The notes beneath the pieces are model-generated. The model did not search any database, had not been told where the DNA came from, and was given only the letters and a program-made list of their open reading frames with translations. Below are positions 17,101-26,200 of a DNA stretch of 64,000 bases, in pieces. The stretch comes from Aldehydirespirator sp965116195 (GTDB taxonomy: Bacteria > Actinomycetota > Acidimicrobiia > Acidimicrobiales > Aldehydirespiratoraceae). A program made the translations under genes and the position numbers. The stretch lies in assembly GCA_965116195.1 (NCBI GenBank), contig OZ220491.1, positions 2,790,001 to 2,854,000 on the forward strand, written 5' to 3'. Within the stretch, counting starts at the first letter, position 1. Every line of letters begins with the position of its first letter.

Positions 17101-18204
17101 TCGCCGGGCACGCCGTTGCTGGCTGCGGTGGTTGACAAGGTGCTCGCCGACCACGGCCACACTCTGGGGCGGGGTGCGGTGCTGGTTGATCCGTCTGATT
17201 TGTCTGATGAGCCTCGACTTCTGGTTTACCTTGAGCATTCCGTCACCGACGGGCGGCAGGTTCACGGAACCCGCCAGGTGGTGTCGCAGCGCCTGCACTA
17301 TGTGGAGATTGACCGCCACGGCAACGCCACAGACCCCGGCGGTGAGCCTTACCTGAACTACAAGCCCGTCACCGAGGATCAGCAGGCTCTGTTGGAGGAC
17401 TGTCTTGACCTTGACTGGGCCAACCGCAACGCCGAGCAAACCGCACGAGCCTGGGCTATCGAACACTTGTCATGCCCGCATTTTGATGAAGTCAAAACGA
17501 TCACTGCCGATCGGGTCGCCAGAGTCAGCCAAGCCGTCACGCAGCGGTTGCATTCCGAGATTCGTTACTGGGACCGCCGAGCCGCCGAGATCAGGGCAAA
17601 GGAGACCGCCGGAGGCAAACCTCGTGTCAACTCAATCCGTGCCCAGGCCAACGCCGAGGAACTCAACACCCGCCTGGCACGGCGGCGCTTGGAACTTGAC
17701 CTGGAGGCCGACCTGCACAACACCCCGCCGAACGTGGTGGCGGCGGCGCTGATCGTGCCCCAGGGACTGCTGGACAAACTGTCTGGGAGGCCGGTTGATC
17801 CTGTGGATGCCTCGGTGCGGGCCGAGACCGACCGCCGGGCCGTGACTGCGGTGGTTGAGGCCGAGCAAGCGCTGGGCCGGGTACCGGAACCACAGCATCA
17901 CTCAAACCCGGGCTATGACGTGCTCTCCACCGACCCGACCAGCGGTATCTGCTACTTGATTGAGGTGAAAGGGCATCTGCCCAACACCGAACAGATCAGC
18001 GTGAGCCGACGCCAGTTCGGACAAGCCCGATGCAATCCCGAGCACTGGCGTCTCGCCGTGGTGAGCGTGCCCGCTGACCCGCAGGCCGAACCCATGGTGC
18101 GCTACCTGACAGACCCGTTCCGAGGGGTGACCCCGCACCCCGCCCAAACCAGCATGCAACTAAACGTGACCGAGCTGCTGTCCCACGCCCAACCACCCCA
18201 CTAG
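14185..18204 (+). CDS. SNF2-type helicase with C-terminal DUF3883-like domain (Hma/DISARM-type)
   Basis: 1339-residue DNA translocase, probably the motor of an antiviral locus. Lobe 1: PHQIDAVYNW, Walker A ADDPGAGKT (128-136), VDEAHK (229-234), TATPHNG (268-273). Lobe 2: LIVFSEHRDTLDYVAD near 674, ATDAAGEGVNLQ near 733, RFGRIHRIGQ near 762. The C-terminus (about 1240-1285) has GYDVLSTDP and YLIEVKG, the EVKG-type pattern of DUF3883, a PD-(D/E)XK relative. Between the lobes (about 310-430) is an Asn/Thr-rich low-complexity insert made of 27-residue repeats. Start GTG 14185 or ATG 14188; GAGGTGAG lies about 10 bp upstream. The DUF1156 methylase and DUF499 ATPase downstream form the helicase-methylase-ATPase trio that PADLOC calls Hma. 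The helicase also resembles DrmD of DISARM. Confidence 0.88.
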   Translation: MMLGFGDLIAGVRLSGVVADGDVTVVAADVHGPGSATLTYRTTDGRLGERIILSEDLAKLSEVSQRRWSFDADGAMFCLASEARRMQQAHLADPFAAVDTSNIEPYPHQIDAVYNWLLTRTPLRCLLADDPGAGKTIMSGLLIRELMLRGDVARCLIIAPGSLVEQWQDEMWDKFGLEFEVMSRATVEVSRVGNPFIEKNLLIARVDQLARSDDLSVKLEVSQWDLVIVDEAHKMSARRYGDELRRTKRFVLGEKLRDCTRHLLLLTATPHNGKNDDFLAFMTLIDPERFAGRLRSRPRTGTTFDTGNTGSQHSVLNQATRARHGTASNTIANDINRTGNTSDTSNEPSVPNQMTGAQHGTASNPYDTGNRSNQPSVPNQMTGAQHGTASNPYDTGNRSNQPSVPNQMTGAQPGTARTTHNTDINSNTGNQQPEMPDASDVMRRRVKESLLTFEGRRLFPARHAHSLNFELSESEDELYEAVTAYVRDGMNRAQRMQAEGDKRRGIIIGFALAGLQRRLASSPAAIYHSLRRRRDRLAEQSAELRRLAASGRPVPVTELPRGVRLAELDDVDLDGDFDLDDYGDAERETLELMAIDAATAAQSADELDVEVNELKKLVTLADEVRRSGTDTKWTQLRDLLRSEHFTRHADHHSTAPEPSVGDTPLGSQPATARKLIVFSEHRDTLDYVADRIVAELGKPEAVVRIHGGIKRHDRRAIQDRFRVDPTVQVLVATDAAGEGVNLQVANMMVNYDLPWNPNRIEQRFGRIHRIGQQRPCHLWNLVAHRTREGQVFKRLFDKIEEQRSVFGDQVYDVLGVSRINISLRDLLMRAIVTDADPAHTAWMDEVIEADIAQNMTAVLEERALVAGLANPTANDKIRRQMEIAKARKLQPWFVESFFTEALRLYGGRITARERGRFEVTRVPAALRNRAESRLGTVHERYVRVTFDKAHIQPGRTAAQSGRDAASERAELISPGTPLLAAVVDKVLADHGHTLGRGAVLVDPSDLSDEPRLLVYLEHSVTDGRQVHGTRQVVSQRLHYVEIDRHGNATDPGGEPYLNYKPVTEDQQALLEDCLDLDWANRNAEQTARAWAIEHLSCPHFDEVKTITADRVARVSQAVTQRLHSEIRYWDRRAAEIRAKETAGGKPRVNSIRAQANAEELNTRLARRRLELDLEADLHNTPPNVVAAALIVPQGLLDKLSGRPVDPVDASVRAETDRRAVTAVVEAEQALGRVPEPQHHSNPGYDVLSTDPTSGICYLIEVKGHLPNTEQISVSRRQFGQARCNPEHWRLAVVSVPADPQAEPMVRYLTDPFRGVTPHPAQTSMQLNVTELLSHAQPPH
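15225..15440 (+). repeat. 81-bp in-frame tandem repeat inside the helicase gene
   Basis: Copies start at 15225, 15306 and 15387 (the last partial), with a degenerate earlier copy near 15130. The unit encodes 27 residues including PSVPNQMTGAQHGTASN. It keeps the frame, so copy number could change the linker length between the two helicase lobes without destroying the protein. Confidence 0.85.
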
Positions 18205-18220
18205 CCAGACCGAGTCACTG

Positions 18221-18310
18221 CGTCAGCGATGCAAACATCGCTTCGCGTCCGAAAGGTGAACCAGATGTCCGAAATGCGCAGCGCAGCCTGAGCGACCCGA
18301 TCAACAGCCT
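18221..18310. repeat. 90-bp direct repeat, left copy (fragment of DUF1828 gene)
   Basis: Matches 19075-19164 at the same length, with most differences in the first 20 bases. The right copy is the C-terminal coding part of the minus-strand DUF1828 gene; on the minus strand this copy still encodes AVDRVAQAALRISDIWFTF. The two copies flank the coiled-coil gene. Confidence 0.8.
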
Positions 18311-18402
18311 GATTGTAAGGTAGTCTCTTGAGTGGCCTCGCTGCCGGGTCTGTCGGCGGCCTCATCATCATCTCAACGTCGGCAAAACCCTGGTGAGGCA
18401 CC

Positions 18403-19056
18403 GTGAGTAGTTCAGCCCATACCCCCGCAGTGAAGGCGGCCCGACTGATGGCAGGCACCGACACACCAACTCCGGCAACACAGCCAGAGCCGTCGACCGC
18501 GCCAGAACCGTTGACCACGCCGGGTGTGACGGCTTCGCCAGGGTCAGCAACCTCGCCCGAGGCATCTGCTACTGAGCGGGTCGCGCCGGTTGCGGAGGTC
18601 GGGCCTGGGCGTCGTGTGTTGCAGCAGATTGCTGAGAATCCGCTTCAGTCGTTGTTTGGTGCGGCCATCATCGCGCTGCTCACGTTCACGTTGACCACCA
18701 CGCATGCCAGGTTCGGAGACGTGAATCGGCGGATTGATGACCAGAACGCTGACATCAACGCACGTTTCGATGATGTGAACCGACGGATTGATGACCAGAA
18801 CGCTGACATCAACGCACGTTTCGATGATGTGAATCGACGGATTGATGACCAGAACGTGGCCTTCAACGAGCGTTTTGATGATGTCAACGCCAGGATTGAT
18901 GAAACCAACGAGCGGATCACCCGTCTTGAGGAGAGTGTGGCCGAGGTCAACCTCAAGCTCACCGCTTTGATCGCAGCTCTCAACATGAGTGCCCAGGTGG
19001 ATGCGGCCCAGGAAGGCAGGATTATTGACACCGAGCAGGCTTCTGAGGCTGAGTAG
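18403..19056 (+). CDS. membrane-anchored coiled-coil protein with 18-residue repeats
   Basis: 217 residues, no recognised family. Order: a Thr/Pro/Ser-rich N-terminus (about 1-65), one membrane helix (about 82-103, SLFGAAIIALLTFTLTTT), then a long helical region (about 104-195). The helical part is made of four 18-residue units like DVNRRIDDQNADINARFD. The 54-bp DNA units start at 18721, 18775, 18829 and 18883, and the first three are nearly identical. The start is GTG at 18403. It lies between the helicase and methylase genes and is bracketed by 90-bp direct repeats, so it may have been inserted there. It overlaps the end of the convergent DUF1828 gene by 35 bp. A scaffold or membrane-tethering role is possible, but nothing in the sequence fixes it. 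Confidence 0.7.
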   Translation: MSSSAHTPAVKAARLMAGTDTPTPATQPEPSTAPEPLTTPGVTASPGSATSPEASATERVAPVAEVGPGRRVLQQIAENPLQSLFGAAIIALLTFTLTTTHARFGDVNRRIDDQNADINARFDDVNRRIDDQNADINARFDDVNRRIDDQNVAFNERFDDVNARIDETNERITRLEESVAEVNLKLTALIAALNMSAQVDAAQEGRIIDTEQASEAE

Positions 19057-19492
19057 GCAGCTGCCTGTGCAGCTCGTCAGCGATGGAACCGGTGCTCCGC
19101 GTCCGAAAGGTGAACCAGATGTCCGAAACGCGCAGCACGGCCTGAGCGACCCGATCAACAGCCTCGGCAAGAGCAGCCGGACTCTCGCATTGAAGCTGCA
19201 ACTGCCCTTGATGCAGACTGACACCAAGCGTCTTGCAAACGTCGTCAACCATCCAACGCTGTTTGGGCGAGAGCTTCCCGCTTGCTGACTGCATCCGGAG
19301 CCAGCCAAGCCCATCTCCGTGATCGGTCACCAGCAAGTCGTTCTCCTGCCTGACCACGAACACGTCAACCACACCCCCATCTGGATACAGAAGATGCGTG
19401 AAAATATGCACCCCTCCATGCGGATTGGGCACGCACTCAAAGAGCGCCGGCAAACCACCACGCAGCGCCTCACACAGTTCCGCCGATGTCAT
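19022..19492 (-). CDS. DUF1828-like protein
   Basis: 156 residues. The N-terminal half fits the DUF1828 pattern: FLLYPDGG-like HLLYPDGGVVDVFVVR, then LLVTDHGDGLGWL. The C-terminal half is helical (AEAVDRVAQAVLRVSDIWF). Function unknown; relatives are often found near restriction or mobile genes. The ATG at 19492 has a strong GGAGG site nine bases upstream. It is the only minus-strand gene within the helicase-methylase-ATPase locus, and its 3' end is partly duplicated at 18221-18310. Confidence 0.65.
   Translation of the reverse strand: MTSAELCEALRGGLPALFECVPNPHGGVHIFTHLLYPDGGVVDVFVVRQENDLLVTDHGDGLGWLRMQSASGKLSPKQRWMVDDVCKTLGVSLHQGQLQLQCESPAALAEAVDRVAQAVLRVSDIWFTFRTRSTGSIADELHRQLPTQPQKPARCQ
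19075..19164. repeat. 90-bp direct repeat, right copy (within DUF1828 gene)
   Basis: Partner of 18221-18310, offset 854 bp. See that entry. Confidence 0.8.
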
Positions 19493-19871
19493 GGCAACAA
19501 TTCCTCCGGTGTTGCAGGTACGGCCAGCCTACCTTGATGCATGATCCTGACTTCGTCGCAAAGTTGCTCCCACACCATCAGCGGTTGATCCCATCGGGCC
19601 GTGATGTCATCTGGGACGTAGGCTTGCTTGTCGCGATGCTCAGATGACCAGCGATGCTTGTGAGTCACTTACGCCAGGTGGAACGAGATCAAGGACCGGC
19701 AGGACCTCAAGGGCCTCAAGGATGCACATCGGTTGGTCACCTACGCGAGGTGGAACTGATCTCCCGTCGGGTTATGGTCAATCCGTCGCCCCCCACCCCC
19801 GCCGGACGGGGCGGGGAGACGGTTTCATCCACGAACCAGGTTCAGCACATGACGTTTGACCATGCCGACTG
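19493..19871. other. intergenic gap upstream of the methylase
   Basis: No convincing gene. It contains a degenerate direct repeat of about 30 bp, near 19662-19690 and 19735-19763, sharing GTCAC, TACGC, AGGTGGAAC and GATC, 73 bp apart. It must hold the promoter of the DUF1828 gene and perhaps one for the methylase. Confidence 0.5.
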
Positions 19872-20705
19872 ATGCCTAGCCCTGATAGCAGTGTGGAGGA
19901 GCGGCGGGTCAAGCTGATCGAGGTGGCGCTGCCGTTGGCGGCGATCAATGCGGAGTCGGCTCGCGAGAAGTCCATACGTCATGGGCATCCGTCTACGCTG
20001 CATCTTTGGTGGGCGCGGCGGCCGTTGGCATCGGCGCGTGCGGTGATCTGGTCTTCGCTGGTGGATGACCCCTCCAGCGACCCGTCTCTGTCGGCGGAGG
20101 AGCAGGAGGCTGAGCGACAACGACTCTTCGGGATACTGGAACGGTTGATCAAGTGGGAGAACTCCAACAACCCCGAAGTGCTGGCCGAGGCACGGGCCGA
20201 GATTGACCGATGCTATCCCGACGGGCCGCCTCCTGTGCTGGACCCGTTTGCTGGCGGAGGAGCTATCCCCTTGGAGGCACAACGACTGGGACTCACGGCT
20301 TTGGCCAGCGACTTGAACCCTGTGGCGGTGCTCATCAACAAGGCCATGATTGAGATCCCGCCCCGTTTCGCTGGTAAGCCGCCAGTTCACCCCGATGCGG
20401 ACAAGACTCTCTTCGCCGGTGCGTCACGACAAGGTGCTGGCAAGAACAAATCCTCACCCACTTGGGAGCGTGCTCAAGGGCTGGCCGCAGATGTGGCAGC
20501 CTATGGACAGTGGATGCGCGACGAAGCACAACGCCGCATCGGACACCTCTACCCGGATGCAACGGGACCAGACGGAAAGAAGCTCACGCCTATCGCCTGG
20601 ATTTGGGCGCGTACTGTGCAGTCACCTGATCCTAGTTGGTCATGTGCCGCTGGTGACATCTTGGACACTCGCCCACAGGCGCGGAAAAACGCCGGTATGG
20701 ATTGA
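19872..20705 (+). CDS. DUF1156 DNA adenine methylase, N-terminal part (frame interrupted)
   Basis: N-terminal portion of a large methylase of the DUF1156/COG1743 type, which modifies host DNA in helicase-methylase-ATPase systems. It begins with the family's signature KLIEVALPLAAINAESAREKS followed by HLWWARRPLASARAV, and carries the SAM-binding motif VLDPFAGGGAIPLEA near residue 120. It reads WIWARTVQSPDPS and then leaves the family pattern. The expected continuation (VPLVTSW..., then KTPVWIEPIIDRAAMTIRY) is present in the next frame from about 20640 to 20764. A single base therefore appears to be missing near 20637-20640. The catalytic DPPY motif is in the second fragment. Either sequencing error, decay or programmed variation could explain this. 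Confidence 0.85.
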   Translation: MPSPDSSVEERRVKLIEVALPLAAINAESAREKSIRHGHPSTLHLWWARRPLASARAVIWSSLVDDPSSDPSLSAEEQEAERQRLFGILERLIKWENSNNPEVLAEARAEIDRCYPDGPPPVLDPFAGGGAIPLEAQRLGLTALASDLNPVAVLINKAMIEIPPRFAGKPPVHPDADKTLFAGASRQGAGKNKSSPTWERAQGLAADVAAYGQWMRDEAQRRIGHLYPDATGPDGKKLTPIAWIWARTVQSPDPSWSCAAGDILDTRPQARKNAGMD

Positions 20706-20752
20706 GCCGATCATTGATCGCGCAGCTATGACAATCCGCTACGCAGTACATA

Positions 20753-22678
20753 GTGACAGCCACGCCCCCCCCCCCCCCCCGAACGGTCAAGCGTGGTAAA
20801 GGCACCTGCATAGCAACCGGAGCCGCTATACCTGCGGCTTATATCAAATCGGAGGGACGGAATGGGCGATTAGGGCAGCAACTAATCGCCGTGGTTGCGG
20901 AGGGCCAGCGAGGTCGTGTCTACTGCTCACCAACAGATCCAGACGAGTTAGCTATAGGCAATGCCCAACCGCAATGGAAGCCAGAAGGTTTCCTTGCCCA
21001 TGACCCCAATCATCTGGCACCGTTGCTACTTGGCCTGAACCAATGGTGGGAGTTGTACATTACTAGGCAACTCATAGCACTCACCACATTCTCAGACCTG
21101 CTTAGCGAAGTCTCCGAGCAAGCTAGTGAGCACGCTAGAGACGCTGGTTTAGCCTTCGATGAGATGCCACTTCGAGACGGTGGCCAAGGTGCGCAAGCAT
21201 ACGCAGACGGCATAATCACATACTTGGCTTTTGCCATCAACAGGTGCGCTGACTACTGGTCAATCAGCAGCACTTGGCGGACCGGAGAGGAAGCAGTTCG
21301 CGGCACGTTTGGACGCCAAGCCATACCTCTCACATATGACTTCGCAGAGGCTAATCCGTTCTCGTCATATTCTGGCAATTGGTCGGCAATGGTCGGATGG
21401 GTTGTCAGAGCAATCGGTCATCTGCCTGCATCCGAAAGAGGTAAAGCCCAGCAACGGGACGCGCGAGCGCGAGTGAGCGAGTCTCCATATGCGTTGCTCG
21501 CAACCGATCCTCCGTATTACGACAACATCTCCTACGCAGACCTATCCGACCTCTTTTACGTATGGTTACGAAGAAACCTGGGGCGAGTATGGCCAAGCGA
21601 ATGCTCAACACTGTTGACCCCGAAGGCTGGTGAACTGATCGCACATAGATACCGCGCAGGCTCAAGGGACAAAGCCAAAAGAACATTCGAATCAGGAATG
21701 GCCGAGTTCATGAACCAGGTCGCACACACACAACAAACTGGCGCGCCGACTACCATATACTATGCCTACAAGGCCACCGAGACCAGTAAAGACGGCGAAG
21801 TTCTATCCACCGGCTGGGACACTTTTCTGCAAGCTGTCCTCAATGCGGGCTTCCAAGTTATCGCCACATGGCCTATGCATACCGAGATGCCCCATCGTTT
21901 TCTTAGCCTCGGCTCTAATGCGTTGGCATCTTCTATTGTGCTCGTCTGCCGTCCTCGCTCCTCCACGGCAAAGCCAACTTCACGCGGCCAGTTCATTGCG
22001 GCTTTGCGCCACGAACTCCCCGAGGCAGTACGGTTATTGCAATCGGGCAACATCGCGCCGGTGGACTTGCCTCAGTCTGCTATTGGGCCGGGCATCAAAG
22101 TTTTCTCACGTTACGAGCGGGTGGTGGAGGCCGACGGGTCATCAATGCCAGTGTCAGATGCGCTGGCCATAATCAACGATGTTCTGGGAGAGGTGCTTGA
22201 CGGCACCGAGGCCGACTTGGACTCTGACACCCGCTTTGCTCTTGCTTGGTTTACTGCTCATGGCTACAACCCCGGAACTGCGGGTGATGCTGATACTGTG
22301 GCGCGGGCCAAGAACACTTCTCTAGGCGGCATCGTTTCTGCTGGTATAGGAGAAACTCGCTTAGGCAAATTCCAACTATATGAGCGAAGTGAACTCGACC
22401 CCGACTGGTCGCCTGCAGGTGACGACCGACTGACCGTATGGGAGGCCACCCAGTACCTGACCGCAACACTTGAGCGCTCAGAAACCGAGGCAGCCGAACT
22501 GCTGCATGACTTAGGCGGTATCGGCGAACAGGCCCGGCAACTTGCCTATCTGCTTTACCAAAAGGCCAACGACCGCAAGTGGGCATCCGAAGCCACGGCT
22601 TACAACAACCTCATTACCGCATGGCCCAACCTGCGCACCGCCGCAGCCAAAGCTCCCAAACAGGGAACAATAGTGTGA
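20753..22678 (+). CDS. DUF1156 DNA adenine methylase, C-terminal part
   Basis: Continuation of the preceding methylase in a third frame after a run of 16 C. The family order resumes at once: TVKRGKGTCIATGAAIP and YIKSEGRNGRLGQQLIAVVAEG. The catalytic motif TDPPYYDNISYADLSDLFYVWLRR is near residue 250 of this segment, followed by conserved VWEATQYL. The frame has its own GTG at 20753, but that is not a credible start; this is the downstream piece of one gene of roughly 930 residues. The end is intact and overlaps a small downstream frame (GTGA). If the 16-C tract changes length, frames 2 and 3 can be rejoined, but the separate slip near 20638 would remain. Confidence 0.85.
   Translation: MTATPPPPPRTVKRGKGTCIATGAAIPAAYIKSEGRNGRLGQQLIAVVAEGQRGRVYCSPTDPDELAIGNAQPQWKPEGFLAHDPNHLAPLLLGLNQWWELYITRQLIALTTFSDLLSEVSEQASEHARDAGLAFDEMPLRDGGQGAQAYADGIITYLAFAINRCADYWSISSTWRTGEEAVRGTFGRQAIPLTYDFAEANPFSSYSGNWSAMVGWVVRAIGHLPASERGKAQQRDARARVSESPYALLATDPPYYDNISYADLSDLFYVWLRRNLGRVWPSECSTLLTPKAGELIAHRYRAGSRDKAKRTFESGMAEFMNQVAHTQQTGAPTTIYYAYKATETSKDGEVLSTGWDTFLQAVLNAGFQVIATWPMHTEMPHRFLSLGSNALASSIVLVCRPRSSTAKPTSRGQFIAALRHELPEAVRLLQSGNIAPVDLPQSAIGPGIKVFSRYERVVEADGSSMPVSDALAIINDVLGEVLDGTEADLDSDTRFALAWFTAHGYNPGTAGDADTVARAKNTSLGGIVSAGIGETRLGKFQLYERSELDPDWSPAGDDRLTVWEATQYLTATLERSETEAAELLHDLGGIGEQARQLAYLLYQKANDRKWASEATAYNNLITAWPNLRTAAAKAPKQGTIV
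20765..20780. repeat. poly-C tract, 16 bases, inside the methylase gene
   Basis: Sixteen consecutive C between CACG and GAACGG. The reading frame of the DUF1156 family changes across it. Long mononucleotide runs inside methylase genes are the classic substrate of slipped-strand phase variation, and also the classic place for sequencing errors. Confidence 0.9.
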
Positions 22679-22935
22679 CTTCACCGAACCCAACCGCTGA
22701 ACGTGTTCACCATCTACAAAATGAACCCAAAGGGAAGAATGCTGTGACCTCGCTAAACCCAGATGCAGGGTTTGTTCAGCTTCTACCGCGTAATCGGCGC
22801 AGAAGAGACATTATGAACTCACTCAGTCCGCCTGCCGTTACACATATCGTTTACAACGAAGGCAATGTTATTGACATTATCGCTGAAGTTCCTACCGAAG
22901 TTTCGCAGGCCGACTCGCCAAGAGACATACAATGA
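22675..22935 (+). CDS. small hypothetical protein in the methylase-ATPase operon
   Basis: 86 residues from a GTG that overlaps the methylase stop (GTGA). No family recognised. The N-terminus is polar; a basic patch RNRRRRD is near the middle; the C-terminal part (VTHIVYNEGNVIDIIAEVP) looks like a short folded beta segment. Its stop overlaps the ATG of the next small frame (ATGA). The two overlaps argue for a real coupled gene, but with no homology to rely on it could be a chance frame. Confidence 0.4.
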   Translation: MTSPNPTAERVHHLQNEPKGKNAVTSLNPDAGFVQLLPRNRRRRDIMNSLSPPAVTHIVYNEGNVIDIIAEVPTEVSQADSPRDIQ

Positions 22936-23144
22936 ACCACTCAGTCGTCGCTGTTCTCAGTTCTCATAACAGCGAACACAAGGCTCTTGGTTACCGTACA
23001 ACGGATTCTGGGTTTTATCGGTTCAACTTTGTTCATAACGACAGGCCCGACGGCCACGCCATGTCACGCTCCAGCGGTGACGGCAGCCATTCAACAGCCG
23101 ACAGGAAACTTGATGACACAGACCTCACGCTCTCAGGTGAATAG
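22932..23144 (+). CDS. small hypothetical protein upstream of the DUF499 ATPase
   Basis: 70 residues, ATG overlapping the previous stop by four bases. No family recognised. The N-terminal half (SVVAVLSSHNSEHKALGYRT, then GFYRFNFVHNDRPDG) looks foldable and the C-terminus is polar. It ends 62 bp before the ATPase start. It is best regarded as a possible accessory subunit. Confidence 0.35.
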   Translation: MNHSVVAVLSSHNSEHKALGYRTTDSGFYRFNFVHNDRPDGHAMSRSSGDGSHSTADRKLDDTDLTLSGE

Positions 23145-23206
23145 CTTGGCTCTGTGATTGTTATTTTCCTGTCATCCAAGTCCCCTATCACTGGAGGTAC
23201 ACCGAC

Positions 23207-26200
23207 ATGGCGATCACTAACATGGAGCGCGTTGACCGAGCCTTGCAGCTATTACGTGATGGGTTGCGTCCAGTCTGTGAAGACACATGGCGAGGATTTT
23301 ATGGCGAGGACTGGCTAAACCAGGTCAACAGTAAACTCTATAAGAGTGGGCGCGAACCCAGTACTGATGACGTGGCTTTCCTGCTCAGTGGCATCAAAAC
23401 GACCTGGAACCAAGTGTTCGGCCACGCACACTCCAAGGCGGTACTGTCATGGGTGTTCGAGATAACCGAAGTACGCAACAGGTGGGCGCATCAAGGTTCG
23501 TTGACCAGCGACGACACAACCCGAGCGCTCGACTCAATGGAGCGACTACTGGATGCCTTTGGCAACACTAACGAACGAGATCAGATTTATCAACTACGCC
23601 GGGAACTCCAGCGCCAGATATTCGAACAAGAAGCCCGCAACGAACGCCGCCGCACTGCGGCCAAATCCACCGAGGGCACACCACAGGCGGGACTTACCCC
23701 GTGGCGTGAAATCATCACACCTCATAGTGACGTGGCCAGCGGCAACTTCGTACAAGCTGAATATGCAGCCGATCTGTGGCAGGTACACAAAGGCACCACA
23801 GGAGACGAATATCAAGACCCTCATTCGTTCTTTGCTCGCACCTATATCACTCAGGGTCTGCGTGACCTGCTGGTGGGAACGGCACGTCGCTTGGCGGGTG
23901 AGGGCGGTGACCCTGTGGTAGACCTGCAAACCAACTTCGGTGGCGGCAAAACCCACTCGCTGATTGCGCTCTACCACCTAGCAACGGCAGGCGACACCAC
24001 CAAATTGCCAGGCATCTCCGAGATACTGGCTGAGGAAGGGATCACCCTGCCCAAAGGTATAAACCGTGCCGTTTTGGTGGGTCACAAGATCAGGCCGGCG
24101 GCACCCGAGAATGCGGTCGGCGGTATTCGCCTGCACACTTTGTGGGGGCGACTTGCCTATCAACTGGGCGACAAGGCCGGCTACGAAATGGTACGCAAGG
24201 ACGACCTGGCCGGCACCAACCCCGGCACAGCACTCGAAACGCTGTTCAGACGCTTCGGCCCGGTGGTGGTGCTCATCGACGAATGGGTCGCCTATGCCCG
24301 CCAACTTCCCAATGGCACAACCACCAACGGCGACGGCGGCAGGAGAGAACCACTCGCCGGCGGTGACTTCGACACGCAGTTCACGTTCGCTCAGGCACTC
24401 ACCGAGGCCGCCGCGGCGGTGCCGAATGTGGTCGTGTTGATTTCGATACCTGCGTCTGACATAGAGGTGGGCGGCTCACACGGACGCACCGCCTTGGAAC
24501 GGCTCAAAAACGTCGTGACTCGCAACGCTGCGCAATGGCAACCAGCAACACCTGAAGAGTCCTTCGAGATCGTGCGCCGACGGTTGTTTGACCCGATACC
24601 GCAAGAGAAGGCCCGCGTTCGCGATGGCGTCATCCGAGCGTTCTGCGAAATGTACCGCAACAACGGTGGCGAGTTCCCGAACGGAGTTGGCGAAGGCGAA
24701 TACCGCCGACGGATGGAGCAGTGCTATCCGATCCATCCCGAGTTGTTCAATCGACTGTTTGATGACTGGTCTGCACTCGACAAGTTCCAGCGCACCCGCG
24801 GTGTGCTGCGGTTGATGGCCCTGGCAATCTCGGAGTTGTGGCAACGTGACGACCGCTCGCTGCTGATAATGCCGGGCAACCTGCCGATGGATTTTGGGCC
24901 GTTGGTCAGCGAGATGAAGAAGTACCTGGAGGACGGCTGGGATCCCGTGATCCAGCGTGATGTGGACGGTGGCCATTCGCTGCCGCTGGCGCTTGATCAG
25001 CAAAACAAGCACTTCGGTCAGTTGTCCGCAGCCCGCCGAGCAGCCCGCACCGTGTATCTGGGTTCGGCACCACGGCCCGAGGGCAGGCAGGGCGTGGATA
25101 TCAAGTCTGTGGTGCTGGGCTGTGCGCAGCCCGGCGAGTCGCCCCAGCAGTTCGCCGATGCGCTGCGGCGGTTGTCGGGCGAGTCCACCCATCTCTATGT
25201 TGACGGTGCCCAGTACTGGTACTCGCTGATCGCCAACGTCACCCGCACAGCCGAGGATCGGGCCTCCAACCTGAGCGACCACGACGCCGATGACGAGGTG
25301 CGTGCTCGGATCGGCGCTCAACGCAACCGGGGTGCTTTTGGGGCGGTGCAGGTCTTCGCCGAGGGGCCGGGCGATGTGCCCGATGACGACGACGGCGTGC
25401 GACTGGTGATCCTGGAGCCTGACGCCACTCACAGCGCCAACGACGAACATTCACCGGCGGTCCATCTGGCGGCGCAAATCCTGGCCAACCGTGACGCCGG
25501 CCCCAGGCTCAACCGCAACACGGTGGTGTTCTTGGCCGCCGCCGCCAACCGTCTGGCCGAACTGCGCCAAGCAACCAAGCGCTACCTGGCCTGGAAGTCG
25601 ATAACCAGCGACGAGGCCATGGACCTCACCACTCACCAGCAGCGCCAAGCCCAGACCCAGACAGAGGAGACATCCAATCAGGTCAACAGTCTGATCGGCG
25701 AGACGTTCATGTGGGTACTCACGCCGTCGCAGGAGCCTGGCAGCGCCGAGGTCACATGGCAGACCACCCGTGCAGGCGGAGCAAGCGACCTGGCAGACCT
25801 GGCACAGCGGGCCAGCCGCAAACTCGCCAGCGAGGAGAAGCTCATCGCCACCTACAGCGGTGTGCGCGTGCGCATGGATCTTGACGGTCGAAACCTGTGG
25901 TCAAGCCGTTTCGACATGGCGGTGGGCAAGTTGTGGGAGACCTATGCGCGCTTTCTGCACATGCCCCGACTGGCCAACCATCAGGTGCTGCACCAGGCCA
26001 TCGCCAACCGAGACACAACGCTTTCATGGCTGCAGGAAACGTTCGCCTACGCCGAGGCCCACGACGGCGAGCGCTGGATGGGCCTGCACTCCGACAAGGC
26101 CGTTGATCCCACGCCGAGTGGTCTGCTGATCCATCCCGACCACCTCCCCAAGCCGGTTGACGTGCCCGAGCCTGGCGAGGCTGGTCAGTTCACTGCGTTC

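Noticed and set aside
15991..17466. A 491-codon open frame on the minus strand inside the helicase gene
   Set aside because: It is antisense to conserved helicase motifs, shows no recognisable domain and follows from the codon bias of the real gene.
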